From Acetobacteraceae bacterium (lineage in GTDB: Bacteria; Pseudomonadota; Alphaproteobacteria; Acetobacterales; Acetobacteraceae), in NCBI GenBank assembly GCA_025356735.1, contig JANXRT010000529.1, forward strand, positions 1 through 25,128: a stretch of 25,128 bases of DNA, read 5' to 3'. Position 1 is the stretch's first letter; each line of letters begins with the position of its first letter. The notes beneath the pieces were generated by a model. The model was not told where the DNA came from. It was given only the letters and a program-made list of their open reading frames with translations, and did not search any database. Below, in pieces: positions 1 to 8,070 of the stretch. The translations under genes and the position numbers were made by a program.

Positions 1-92
1 TCCGCGTGCAGCTGCGCCACCGACTTGTCCGGCGCCTTGCGCGTCGGGTGCTCGAAAGCCCCGGCGATATAGGCTTTTCCGTTCAAACTCAT
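1..92 (-). CDS. Thiolase (acetyl-CoA acetyltransferase family), N-terminal fragment cut by the window edge
   Basis: Reading the minus strand from the ATG at 92-90 gives about 30 residues that start MSLNGKAYIAGAFEHPTRKA and continue DKSVAQLHA. This resembles the N-terminus of thiolases of the SCP-x/lipid-transfer type, where a short strand (AYIAG) is followed by a helix carrying the S-x-x-Q-LH pattern. Such enzymes make or cleave 3-ketoacyl-CoA in fatty acid breakdown or related pathways. The frame is open to the window edge, so the active-site cysteine and histidines lie outside. The gene is divergent from the amidase at 215, with a 122-base gap. Family assignment rests on a short stretch and is moderate. 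Confidence 0.6.
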   Translation of the reverse strand, partial: MSLNGKAYIAGAFEHPTRKAPDKSVAQLHA

Positions 93-214
93 TCATTTAT
101 TCCTTTGAGGCCGTTTCCACCTGCCCCGATTATACCCATCGACCCGGACCGCGCTAGCCAGCCTCCCCCGCCCCCCGCTAGCATCCACCATCGGCGGAAC
201 ACGGGATCAGGCAA

Positions 215-1603
215 ATGAACACGCAGCTCTGGCAGCTCGACGCGACCGACCTCAGCCAAAGAATCCGAACCGGCCAGGTCTCCGCCCGCGAGGCTACCGA
301 GGCCTGCCTGTCCCGCCTGCACGCGGTCAATCCCCGCCTCAACGCCGTGGTCCAATTCATGGACGACGAGGCCCTGAAAACCGCCGACGCCGCCGACGCC
401 CGCCAGTCCGCCGGCGAGCCTCTCGGCCCCCTGCAGGGCGTCCCCGTCACCATAAAGGTCAACGTGGACCAAATTGGCCACCCCACCGACAACGGCGTCG
501 TCGCCTTCAAGGACGCCATCGCCACCGAGGACAACCCCGTCGTCGCCAGCTTCCGCAACGCCGGCGCCATCCTCATCGGCCGCACCAACGTCCCCGCCTT
601 CTCGATGCGCGCCTTCTCCGACAACGCCCTGCACGGCCGCACCCTCAACCCGCGCGACCCGACCATCTCCGCCGGCGGCTCCAGCGGCGGCGCCGGCTCG
701 GCCGTCGCCAGCGGCATCGGCCCAATTGGCCACGGCAACGACATCGCGGGGTCCGTCCGCATCCCCGCCATGTTCAACGGCATCGTCGGCTTGCGCGTCA
801 GCCTCGGCCGCGTCGCCTCGTTCAACCCCAGCCTGAAGGCCGCCCGCCCGCTCGCCGCCCAGCTGATGTCGGTGCAGGGCCCGCTCACCCGAACCGTCCG
901 CGATGCGCGCCTCGCCCTCCAGGTCATGGCCGCGCCCGACCCGCGCGACACGCGATGGGTCGCGGCCCCGATGCGCGGCGCACCCCTCCCCCGCCGCGTG
1001 GCATTGGTCCCGGCCAACCCCGGCGGCACCATCCACCCCGCCCAGGCCGAGGCCGTCCGCACCGCCGGCCGCCACCTCGCCGCCGCCGGCTATATCGTCG
1101 AGGAAGTCGAACCCCCGTCCATGACCGAGGCGATCGACGACTTCTTCACCATCCTTTCCACCGACGTGCTCGCCGCGCTGGCGCCGCAGATGCATCAGCA
1201 CGGCGACGAGAACGCAAAGAAGTCGATGAGTTTGTGGCTCGACCTGATGCCGCCCTCCGACATCGGGGCCCTGCTCGGCGCCTACGCCCGCCGCGACTGG
1301 TACCTGTACCAGTGGCTGATCTTCATGCAGACCCATCCTCTCGTCGTCCTGCCGACGATGGGCGGCCTCGCCCCCGAACACGACCTCGACATCACCCGCG
1401 ACGGCCAGATCGACATGATGAACCGCATGCGCGTCGCCCAGCTCTCCCCCATGCTCGGCCTCCCGGCCCTCGCCGTGCCGGTTGGTCACCACGGCAACCT
1501 TCGCCCCAGCGTGCAGATCATGGGGCCGCGATTGCGCGAGGATCTTTGCCTGGATGCGGGTGAGGTGATCGAGGCGGCGGAGGGGATCATCCTTCCGATC
1601 TAG
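215..1603 (+). CDS. Amidase signature family hydrolase
   Basis: The 462-residue protein is a full-length amidase-signature enzyme, a family that hydrolyses carboxamides to acid and ammonia. The Ser-cisSer-Lys triad is visible: Lys81 in TIKVN, the cis-Ser156 in GGSSGG, and the nucleophile Ser180 in DIAGSVRIPA. The spacing of 24 residues between the two serines is the same as in fatty acid amide hydrolase. The central glycine/serine-rich core (residues 150-200) is well conserved, and the C-terminal part contains the usual MNRMRVAQLSPMLGLPALAVPVG segment. No signal peptide is seen, so it should be cytosolic. The substrate cannot be told from sequence; gatA is unlikely because no gatB or gatC lies nearby. 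Start chosen at the ATG preceded by a weak CAGG. Confidence 0.93.
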   Translation: MNTQLWQLDATDLSQRIRTGQVSAREATEACLSRLHAVNPRLNAVVQFMDDEALKTADAADARQSAGEPLGPLQGVPVTIKVNVDQIGHPTDNGVVAFKDAIATEDNPVVASFRNAGAILIGRTNVPAFSMRAFSDNALHGRTLNPRDPTISAGGSSGGAGSAVASGIGPIGHGNDIAGSVRIPAMFNGIVGLRVSLGRVASFNPSLKAARPLAAQLMSVQGPLTRTVRDARLALQVMAAPDPRDTRWVAAPMRGAPLPRRVALVPANPGGTIHPAQAEAVRTAGRHLAAAGYIVEEVEPPSMTEAIDDFFTILSTDVLAALAPQMHQHGDENAKKSMSLWLDLMPPSDIGALLGAYARRDWYLYQWLIFMQTHPLVVLPTMGGLAPEHDLDITRDGQIDMMNRMRVAQLSPMLGLPALAVPVGHHGNLRPSVQIMGPRLREDLCLDAGEVIEAAEGIILPI

Positions 1604-1609
1604 GCGAGC

Positions 1610-1625
1610 TTGGGCCCTGCCCCAA
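1610..1625. terminator. GC-rich hairpin element after the amidase gene
   Basis: TTGGG and CCCAA face each other around a GC-rich loop a few bases after the amidase stop, followed by an ACCCCGCCCC tail. The same layout (GGGCYCTGCCCC then ACCCCGCC) recurs at 3782 after another gene, so this looks like a family of intergenic hairpins that may end or protect transcripts. There is no U-tract, so classical intrinsic termination is not supported. Confidence 0.35.
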
Positions 1626-1789
1626 ACCCCGCCCCACCTTCAGGCATCGGGATGGCGTCCTGGAAGCGCAGCGCTCGGTAAGCGGTTCTGTGTGGATCGA
1701 AAGGTGGTGTTCACCGCATAGGCGCCTTGGTACCGTGCCGGATAGTGGTCAGCCGGATGCAACGGCGCATTTCAGGATCGGAAGCTTTG

Positions 1790-2926
1790 ATGTCGGGGCA
1801 CGTCGAAAGCTCGGGGCACGTCGAAAGTCAGATGGCTGGAACAACGGCGCAGTCCGGCAACGTTTCCGATCCTGACAAGGCCGCCCGGCTCAGCGTCACG
1901 AAAAACATCCTCTCCGTGCGTGGCCTTGCCTGCCTGATGATCGTCGCCTTCCACGTCGTCGGCGACGACGCCGGCGAGGGGCTGCATCTGCCCGACGGTT
2001 CTCTCTGGCACTACGCCATGAAAAGCATCGTGTTCCTCAGGCTGCCGCTGTTCACCGTGGTATCTGGGTATTTCTATGGCGGACATCGGACGACCCAGGC
2101 CGAGTTCGTTTCGTTTTGGCAAAAAAAGGCGTCGCGCATCGCACTCCCGTTTGCCTGCATGACGGTCATCGCATGGCTTCTGCGCCGGTACTTCTTTGCC
2201 GAGCCGAAATCCCTGCTGGACGCCTTCGCCTATGGCTATGAGCAGCTGTGGTTCCTCGAGGCCCTGCTGGTTATTTTCGCGGCGGTGTCGGTGTGGGACG
2301 TGCTGGGCCGCCCGGGCACCGGCGCCCTCGTGGTTGCGGCCGTGGCGGCGGTGATGGTCATGCAGTCCTTCAACTCGGTCCCTCAGCTTCTCAGCCTGTC
2401 CGACGCGATCCGGCTGACGCCCTATTTCCTGTTCGGCATCCTGTTGCGGGAGAACGGCGACCGGCTGCGCGACCCGAAGCTCGGGCTGTTCGCCCTGGCG
2501 ATCACCGCGATCGTCCTGGCCAGCCAGCAATTCGCCATGCTCGGCCTTGCCAACGACATCAACCGCACACAGATGCCGGCCGTCCTGGCCGGGATGGCGG
2601 GGTCGGTCTTCCTGTTCCAGAGACTGCCGTGCAACCCCCTGCTGGAGACGATCGGCAGCTACTCCTACCCGATCTTCCTCTGGCACGTCGTCATCGGCGC
2701 GGCCGCCAGGCTGACCCTCGTCAGGCTTGGCATCACCAGCACCCCCCTGCTGTTCGTGCTCATCTTCGCCGCCGCCGTGAGCGGACCCATCCTCCTGCTG
2801 CACCTGCTGCGCCGAACCCCCTGGCTCAGCATGGCCCTGACCGGCGAGAGGGCACCGCCCAAGGGAAGCCGGCTGTTTCGCCCAGCGCCCTCCAGACCGC
2901 TCAATCAGGTCGCGCCGCAGCCGTAG
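1790..2926 (+). CDS. Membrane acyltransferase 3 family protein (OafA/NodX type)
   Basis: This polytopic inner-membrane protein (378 residues from the chosen start) belongs to the acyltransferase 3 family, which moves acyl groups, often acetyl, onto sugars of surface polysaccharides, glycolipids or antibiotics. The first membrane helix holds the family pattern Arg44 with His55 (RGLACLMIVAFH), the presumed catalytic region. WFLEALLVIF (155-164) and FLWH (296-299) are also typical, and about ten hydrophobic helices follow in order. The start is ambiguous: the ATG at 1790 has GGAAG five bases upstream, an ATG at 1832 skips the SGHVES repeats, and an ATG at 1727 is also in frame. The methyltransferase 166 bases downstream on the same strand could belong to the same glycan-modifying unit, which is inference. 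Confidence 0.88.
   Translation: MSGHVESSGHVESQMAGTTAQSGNVSDPDKAARLSVTKNILSVRGLACLMIVAFHVVGDDAGEGLHLPDGSLWHYAMKSIVFLRLPLFTVVSGYFYGGHRTTQAEFVSFWQKKASRIALPFACMTVIAWLLRRYFFAEPKSLLDAFAYGYEQLWFLEALLVIFAAVSVWDVLGRPGTGALVVAAVAAVMVMQSFNSVPQLLSLSDAIRLTPYFLFGILLRENGDRLRDPKLGLFALAITAIVLASQQFAMLGLANDINRTQMPAVLAGMAGSVFLFQRLPCNPLLETIGSYSYPIFLWHVVIGAAARLTLVRLGITSTPLLFVLIFAAAVSGPILLLHLLRRTPWLSMALTGERAPPKGSRLFRPAPSRPLNQVAPQP
1793..1827 (+). repeat. Two exact 17-base direct repeats, period 18
   Basis: TCGGGGCACGTCGAAAG occurs at 1793-1809 and again at 1811-1827. If translation starts at 1790 it encodes the six-residue unit SGHVES twice. If translation starts at the ATG at 1832, the repeat is untranslated leader and could be a protein-binding site. 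The core GTCGAAAG also appears twice after the gene, near 2956 and 3001. Confidence 0.8.
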
Positions 2927-3092
2927 CCGCGTGTGAACAGTACCCCGAGGCATGTCGAAAGGCACGCGCCCTAAGGTGCATTGCAAACCTGCGGACAAAC
3001 GTCGAAAGGTCGCCATAGGAAATAATTAGGCAGATAAAATGAAAAACCTTGGGGATGCCGGGAAACCGCTGTCGTCTCAGGCCTGAACCCGC

Positions 3093-3770
3093 ATGTCCCT
3101 CGCACAGATCATCGGCAACTACGACAATCCGAACTCGATCGGCTCGAAATTCCGCCGCCGCCGATCCGGCCCGCTGAAAAGCATGATCGAGAACATCTTC
3201 GCGCAGCAAGGCAAGGTCTCGATCCTCGACGTGGGCGGCATGGAATACTACTGGAGCCTGTTCCCGCAGGAGTTCTACCTCGCCCACAACGTCAGGATAA
3301 CCCTGCTCAACCTGCGCGACGACATCCGCCCGGTGGCCCACCCGGACTACATCGAGGCCCGCGAGGGGGATGGCTGCGCCCTGCCGTTCGCCGACAACCA
3401 TTTCAACATCTGCCACTCCAACTCGGTCATCGAGCATGTCGGCAACTGGCACCGCAAGGTATGCTTCGCCGAGGAAATAACCCGCGTCGCGCCGCACTAT
3501 TTCCACCAGACCCCGAACTTCTGGTTCCCCTGGGAACCCCATTTCGGCTTTCCGATCTACCACTGGCTGCCCGACCCCGTGAAGCTGGCGATCGCCCGCA
3601 GCCGCAAGCTCGGATGGTGGCAACGCGCCGACACCGTCATGGACGGCATGATCCGCGTCGAACACGCCAGCCTGCTCAACCGCCACATGATGACCTACCT
3701 GTTCCCGAACGCGGAACTGGTCGAGGAACGGCTGTTCGGAATGACCAAGTCGTTCGTGGCGATGAGGTAG
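3093..3770 (+). CDS. Class I SAM-dependent methyltransferase
   Basis: The 225-residue protein has the Rossmann-type methyltransferase core. Motif I is ILDVGG (44-49), a strand ending in LLNL (71-74) follows where the acidic ribose-binding residue usually sits, then GDGCALPFADNHFNICHSNSV (92-112) and IEHVGN (113-118) match the methyltransferase 11 pattern of motifs II-III. The aromatic-rich stretch FWFPWEPHFGFPIYHWLP (around residues 143-160) resembles small methyltransferases found in glycan or lipid clusters. The substrate is unknown. It follows the acyltransferase on the same strand. The ribosome-binding site is weak. A 15-codon ORF with an AGG eight bases before its ATG lies at 3039-3086, just upstream and in the same frame, ending in TGA. 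Confidence 0.85.
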   Translation: MSLAQIIGNYDNPNSIGSKFRRRRSGPLKSMIENIFAQQGKVSILDVGGMEYYWSLFPQEFYLAHNVRITLLNLRDDIRPVAHPDYIEAREGDGCALPFADNHFNICHSNSVIEHVGNWHRKVCFAEEITRVAPHYFHQTPNFWFPWEPHFGFPIYHWLPDPVKLAIARSRKLGWWQRADTVMDGMIRVEHASLLNRHMMTYLFPNAELVEERLFGMTKSFVAMR

Positions 3771-3781
3771 GAAGAAAAGCT

Positions 3782-3794
3782 GGGGCTCTGCCCC
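3782..3794. terminator. GGGGC-TCT-GCCCC hairpin after the methyltransferase gene
   Basis: A perfect five-base-pair stem with a three-base loop lies 12 bases after the methyltransferase stop, followed by CCCCGCC and a second GC-rich palindrome near 3811-3821. It lies between genes that converge (methyltransferase plus, transporter minus). It is a second copy of the element at 1610. It has no U-tract, so a terminator role is inferred from position only. Confidence 0.4.
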
Positions 3795-3847
3795 TGACCC
3801 CGCCGGAGTAGCCCCCGGGGCGCCTTACTTAAGGAGCAATCATCCGG

Positions 3848-5412
3848 TCAATGCGCCACGGCCTCACCTGCGCTTGCCGCCGGCTTGCGGGCGAACAGCA
3901 GCGCGACGGCGGCGACGCCAAGCAGCACGCCGATCACCGCGAAGGTGTCGCTGAAGCCCATGATCAGCGCCTGTCGCCGGACGAGGCCGCCAAGGGCGAC
4001 AATCGCCTTGTGCGTGGCCGCGGCCGGGTCGGTGACCCCGTGCGAGGTGAAGTAGTCCGTTATCGCCGCGAGACGGTGGCGCACCTCGTCGCGCGACAGC
4101 GTCACGGACTGGCCGATGATGTTGGAGTGGAACTGCTCGCGCCGGGTCAGGATGGTGGCAAGCGTCGCCGTGCCGACGGCGCCGCCAAGGTTGCGCAGCA
4201 TGTTCGATAGCCCGGACGCCGCACCCGCCTCGCTGGCGGCGATCCCCGCGGTGGTGATCGCGCTGACAGGCGTGAGCACCAGGGCCTGGCCCATCGCGCG
4301 CACGATGTTGGGAATCCAGAACTGGTCGCCGGACGTGTCGAGCGACAGGCTGGTGTTCATGAAGCAGCTCGCGGCGAAGATGCCGATGCCGAGGCAGCCG
4401 ATGTAGCGGACGTCGAAGCGTTTGATCAGCCACGGCACGAACGGGATCAGCAGCAATTGTGGCAGGCCCGTCCAGGCCAGGACGTTGCCGATCTGCTCGG
4501 CGTTGTAACGCTGCACCTGGGCCAAGTATTGCGGCAGGATGTAGACGGTCCCGAACAGCGCGAAGCCGACCAGCACGTTGGCGATGACGCCGATGCCGAA
4601 GTTGCGGCGCATCAGCAGCCGCAGGTTGACCAGGGGTTTGCCCACCGTCAGCTCGATCCAGACGAAGGCGGCGAGGAACACCCCGGCCACGATCGCCAGG
4701 CGCAGGATGAAGGGCGAGGCGAACCAGTCTTCCTTGTTGCCCTCCTCCAGCACGGTCTGAAAGGCGGCCAGTCCGATCGCCATCGTGACGATGCCGGCCC
4801 AGTCGCCCTCCCTGAGCAGGGCGAGCCGCATCGGCTGACGTTCGAGGGTCAACGCAAGCGCCACCACCATGATCGCGCTCGGCAGCGCGTTGATGAAGAA
4901 GATCGTCTGCCAGCCGTAATCTCGGTCAGGTAGCCGCCGATGGTCGGCCCGATCGCCGGCGCGAAGGTCACCGACAGCGCGAACAGGGCCAGGCCGATCG
5001 GCTGCTGCCGCTTGGGCAGCCGGGTCAGCACCATGGTGAACGCCATCGGGATCAGGATGCCGCCGGCGAAGCCCTGAAGGCCGCGCATGACGATCATCGA
5101 GCCGAGGTCGTGGGTGAACGCGCAGCCGATCGAGAACAGCGGAAACAGCACCGCGTTGACCAGCAAATAGCGCCGGAATGAGAACACCCGGCTCAGGTAG
5201 TCGGTCAGCGGAATGACGACGATCTCGCCAATCAGGTAGGAGGTCGAGATCCAGGCGCCGTTATCGACCCCCGTGCCGATGCCGCCCTCGATGTCGAGCA
5301 GCGAGGCGTTGGTGATCTGGATGTTCAGGATCGCCATGAACGCGCCGATCATGCACGCCAGCACGGCGATCCAGTCCTTGACGCCCGCACCCGGCGATGT
5401 CGTGCCGCTCAT
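3848..5412 (-). pseudogene. DHA2-family (EmrB-type) multidrug MFS transporter, split by a single-base frameshift
   Basis: Two adjacent minus-strand reading frames together give one 14-helix DHA2 drug:H+ antiporter. The front part (ATG at 5412) carries helix 1, the GAWISTSYLIGEIVVIPLTDYLSR segment, and motif C-like ALFALSVTFAPAIGPTIGGYLTE. It then runs into nonsense (ITAGRRSSSS). One base over, the expected continuation YGWQTIFFINALPSAIMVVALALTLERQPM is present and runs to the normal C-terminus at 3848. Adding one base near 4918-4922 (GAG-AAT-TAC instead of GAG-ATT-ACG) restores the full frame. Its start overlaps the stop of the HlyD gene by ATGA, the usual emrA-emrB coupling. Either the gene is broken or the read has an error; the partner is also damaged, which favours real decay or a faulty assembly. 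Confidence 0.88.
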
Positions 5413-6152
5413 GGCGCCGCACCCTTCGCCATCCGCGTCTCGGCGCCGAGCCTGGTGTCGATCACCGGCGTCACCGACATGCCGGGCCGAAGGTCTTCGA
5501 GGCCGGCGGTGCCCGTATCCAGCGTGATCCTGACGGCGATGCGCTGCACGACCTTGGTGAAGTTCCCGGTCGCGTTGTCGGGCGGAAGCAGGGCGAAGGT
5601 CTGGCCGCTCGCCGGCGCCAGGCTGTCGATCCGGCCGTGATAGGTGCGGTCCGGGAACATGTCGACCTGGATCGTCACCGGCTGCCCGTGGTGGACCTCG
5701 GTGAGCTGCGTCTCCTTGAAGTTGGCCACCACATAGGCGGCGGTCGGCACCACGGACATCAGCTCCGTCCCGGCCTGGACGTATTGCCCGACGCGCAGGG
5801 TTCGGTTGCCCACCGTGCCATCCGCGGGCGAGGTGATGGTGGCGTAGCCGAGATTGAGCGCCGCCTGCGCCTGCACCGCCTGGCTATGGCCGAGGGCGGC
5901 ACGCGCCTGAGCGAGCTCCGCCCTTTGCAGGCTGACCTGCGTCACGGTGGAGGCCAGTGCTGCTTCGTCACGCCGAATGCCCGCCAGCGCGACGGCGATG
6001 CGCGACGCTGCCTGTTGCGCGTTCTGCACGGAACCGAAGCCGGTCTGCGCCAGATAGGCGTAGCGCTGGCTTTCCTGCTCGGCGAAGGTCCGGTTGGAAC
6101 GATCGACCACGATCGTCGCCTTGGCGGCTTCGACGTTCGACGCCGAGGCGTG
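5409..6152 (-). pseudogene. HlyD/EmrA-family membrane fusion protein, N-terminal part missing
   Basis: The frame from about 6152 down to the TGA at 5411-5409 encodes the second half of an EmrA-type periplasmic adaptor: a coiled-coil arm (NVEAAKATIVVDRSNRTFAEQESQRYAYLAQTG and on), the second lipoyl half (LGYATITSPADGTVGNRTLRVGQYV) and the beta-barrel (VVANFKETQLTEVHHGQPVTIQVDMFPD). The membrane anchor and first lipoyl half are absent. Upstream of about 6152 the open frame continues, but its residues are unlike an adaptor because that DNA encodes a KaiC-type protein on the other strand. The gene would normally deliver substrates from the DHA2 transporter to an outer-membrane channel. Its stop overlaps the transporter start. 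No start codon of its own is recognisable. Confidence 0.85.
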
Positions 6153-6581
6153 CGGCGGCTGGTGATCGATGGGCTGAATGCCTTTCAGAGTGCCGCCGTC
6201 GACTCCGTGCGCATGAGCCAGTACCTCACCGCGCTGATGAACGAGTTGCGCGTGCTTGGAGTCACAACGCTCTACACGATGGAAGTGCCCGAGATCATCG
6301 AGCCCCACATCCGGGCGCCGATCAGCAATCTGTCCGTCCTCGCCGATAACCTGGTGCTGATGCGCTACATCGAGCAGCAGTCGCGTCTGCACCGCCTGAT
6401 CTCCGTGCTCAAGGTCCGCAACAGCGACTTTGACCCGCGCCTCTACCCGTTCATCACCACCGATCACGGTCTGCAGATCCAGGAAGCGTTTAGTGACCCG
6501 GAAGCGGGCACAATCAACGATCGCCGTAAAGGCAAGGTGCCGGTTCAGGGTCAAGGGCCACAGCGAGAGCGTGGTTCATGA
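6150..6581 (+). pseudogene. KaiC/RAD55-type ATPase, C-terminal fragment
   Basis: About 143 residues starting VRRLVIDGLNAFQ match the end of a KaiC-domain ATPase: a Walker B strand (RLVIDGLN), a helix with LTALMNELRVLGVTTLYTME, the SNLSVLADNLVLMRYIE strand-helix, and RLISVLKVRNSDFDPRLYPFITTDHGLQIQE near the C-terminus. The Walker A loop and everything before it are missing, since the DNA upstream belongs to the HlyD fragment on the opposite strand. The stop overlaps the start of the response regulator by ATGA, so the two were translationally coupled. KaiC-like proteins beside receivers and histidine kinases occur in alphaproteobacterial timing or stress circuits; that role here is inference. 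Confidence 0.82.
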
Positions 6582-6939
6582 AGGCGGTGCTGATGGTGGA
6601 TGACGAGTTCGGCATTGCCGAGCTGTTCGATGCGATTCTGACCGATGAAGGCTTCCGCGTGCTGACCGCCATCAACGGCAAGCACGGCCTGGAGGTGCTG
6701 GCCAACCTGGTCTTTCTTGACTACATGATGCCGGTGATGGATGGCGCCGCGATGCTGGGCGCCATGACAACAGACCCCATTCTCCGGGACATTCCGGTCG
6801 TGATGATGAGCTCGATGCCCGAAGCGACGGTTGCCAAGCGTGCTTGGGATACGCCGCCTTTCTGTCCAAGCCATTCCGGCTCCTCGAAGTCGTCAACCTG
6901 GCTGCGCAGCTGGTCGGAAAAGGCATCACGGCCGCCTGA
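6578..6939 (+). pseudogene. Single-domain response regulator with a frameshift and a shortened loop
   Basis: The receiver domain is clear: acidic pair Asp8-Asp9 in VLMVDDE, phospho-acceptor Asp48 in LVFLDYMMPVMDG, and VVMMSS for the switch serine. After VAKRA at about 6844 the frame breaks. The frame starting at 6847 gives GYAAFLSKPFRLLEVVNLAAQLVGKGITAA and a stop at 6937-6939, restoring the conserved Lys of SKPF and the last helix. One missing base explains this. In addition, only two residues separate the helix GLEVL from the strand LVFLD, about four fewer than CheY has, suggesting an in-frame 12-base loss. It overlaps the KaiC fragment by ATGA and precedes the HWE kinase by 126 bases, so it was probably the output partner of that kinase. 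Confidence 0.85.
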
Positions 6940-7065
6940 TCGGCCCTACGTCCAGCCCGGGCGCCAGCCGCCGCCCGCACCACCCTTCACCGACAACAAC
7001 CGCGTAAACGGCAGGCGCCGCCTAAAGCCTGGCCGCATCATGCCCAAACACAGGAATTCAGCACA

Positions 7066-8070
7066 GTGTCATTTGAGCCGTCGACCCCGCCCATATGGGA
7101 CGCGAGACACCTGCGCTTCGCCACGGACGCTGCCGGTGTCGCCTTATGGTCGTGGAACGTCGACACCGACAAGATCAGCATGGACGAGCGCGCTTTCAGC
7201 ATGTGGGGGGTCCCGAACAATGCAACGGTCACCTTCGAGGACCTGTCGGCTCATATCCATCCAACCGACCTTGATCGAGTGAGAGCGGATTTCGCAGCGA
7301 CGCGCGCGCTCCTCGGCGCCTACGAAATCGACTTCCGCATCCAGGTCAGCGACGAGATCCGTTGGATCTCCGCCAGAGGCCAAGGCAATGATGACGGCAT
7401 GGTGGGTCGGATCATGTTCGGGGTTTTTCTCGACGTGACACAACGCAAGCAGTCCGAGGAAGACAATGAGCTGCTGGCCGACGAGATGAGCCATCGGGTC
7501 AAGAACCTGCTGCTTATTGCCTCTGGCCTGACCGAGATCGCGTCGCGCGAGGCGGCGACGAAGGAGGACATGGAGCGCGACCTCACGAACCGGCTAACCG
7601 CCTTGGGGCGTGCCCACGATCTCGTCCATCCTGATCCAGGTCAGGACAAGGTGGCGGCGCTGCTTGGCGACCTGCTGACGGTCCTGCTGGCACCCTACGC
7701 TGACAAAGGATCCTTCAACGGACGCGTCTGTATTTCGGTGCCGAACGTGGCCGTAGGCAATCTTGCGACCACAACGTTGGCCCTGGTCGTCCATGAACTG
7801 GCATCCAACTCGCTCAAGTATGGCGCGCTCTCGGTGCCAGGCGGCACGCTGAATGTGTCATGTCCTGCCGAAGGCAACCATGAAGTGGTCCTCCTTTGGA
7901 CCGAACGCGGCGGACCATCCGTTGCAGCGCCCACAGCGCCGGCAGGCTTCGGCAGCAAGATGGTCAGCCGCAGCATGACCAGTCGTCTCGGTGGCTCAAT
8001 CGTTTTCCATTGGCCAGAAGAGGGCGTGGTCGCCACGCTGCGGATGAACAAGGATCATCTCGCCGCGTGA
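7066..8070 (+). CDS. PAS domain-containing HWE-family sensor histidine kinase
   Basis: The 334-residue cytosolic kinase has an N-terminal PAS fold (about 15-128, ending GVFLDVTQRKQ, typical of PAS_3), then the HWE dimerisation region with the phospho-accepting His143 in MSHRVKNLLL. The ATP-binding domain shows the HWE N-box with His243 and Asn248 (VHELASNSLKYGAL, 242-255), the WTE triad (Trp278, Glu280) that names the family, and GFGSKMV (294-300). No transmembrane segment is present, so it senses an internal or diffusible cue, perhaps via a bound cofactor. The start is a GTG at 7066 with AGGA ten bases upstream. It ends with a normal LRMNKDHLAA tail. It lies behind the damaged KaiC fragment and receiver, and is the only intact member of that signalling group. 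Confidence 0.92.
   Translation: MSFEPSTPPIWDARHLRFATDAAGVALWSWNVDTDKISMDERAFSMWGVPNNATVTFEDLSAHIHPTDLDRVRADFAATRALLGAYEIDFRIQVSDEIRWISARGQGNDDGMVGRIMFGVFLDVTQRKQSEEDNELLADEMSHRVKNLLLIASGLTEIASREAATKEDMERDLTNRLTALGRAHDLVHPDPGQDKVAALLGDLLTVLLAPYADKGSFNGRVCISVPNVAVGNLATTTLALVVHELASNSLKYGALSVPGGTLNVSCPAEGNHEVVLLWTERGGPSVAAPTAPAGFGSKMVSRSMTSRLGGSIVFHWPEEGVVATLRMNKDHLAA

Noticed and set aside
89..1492. Long minus-strand open frames opposite the amidase gene
   Set aside because: They mirror the GC-rich plus-strand gene, have low-complexity Gly/Asp/Ala/His-rich translations and no family motif.
3039..3086. A 15-codon ORF (MKNLGDAGKPLSSQA) just before the methyltransferase, possibly a leader peptide
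   Set aside because: The ribosome-binding match is only AGG at a long spacing, the peptide has no regulatory codon run, and no attenuator structure follows. It is kept only as a note.
6153..6554. The N-terminal 130 residues of the minus-strand frame joined to HlyD, as a novel domain
   Set aside because: The plus strand here is clearly a KaiC C-terminus with motifs, so the minus translation is its antisense and not a domain.
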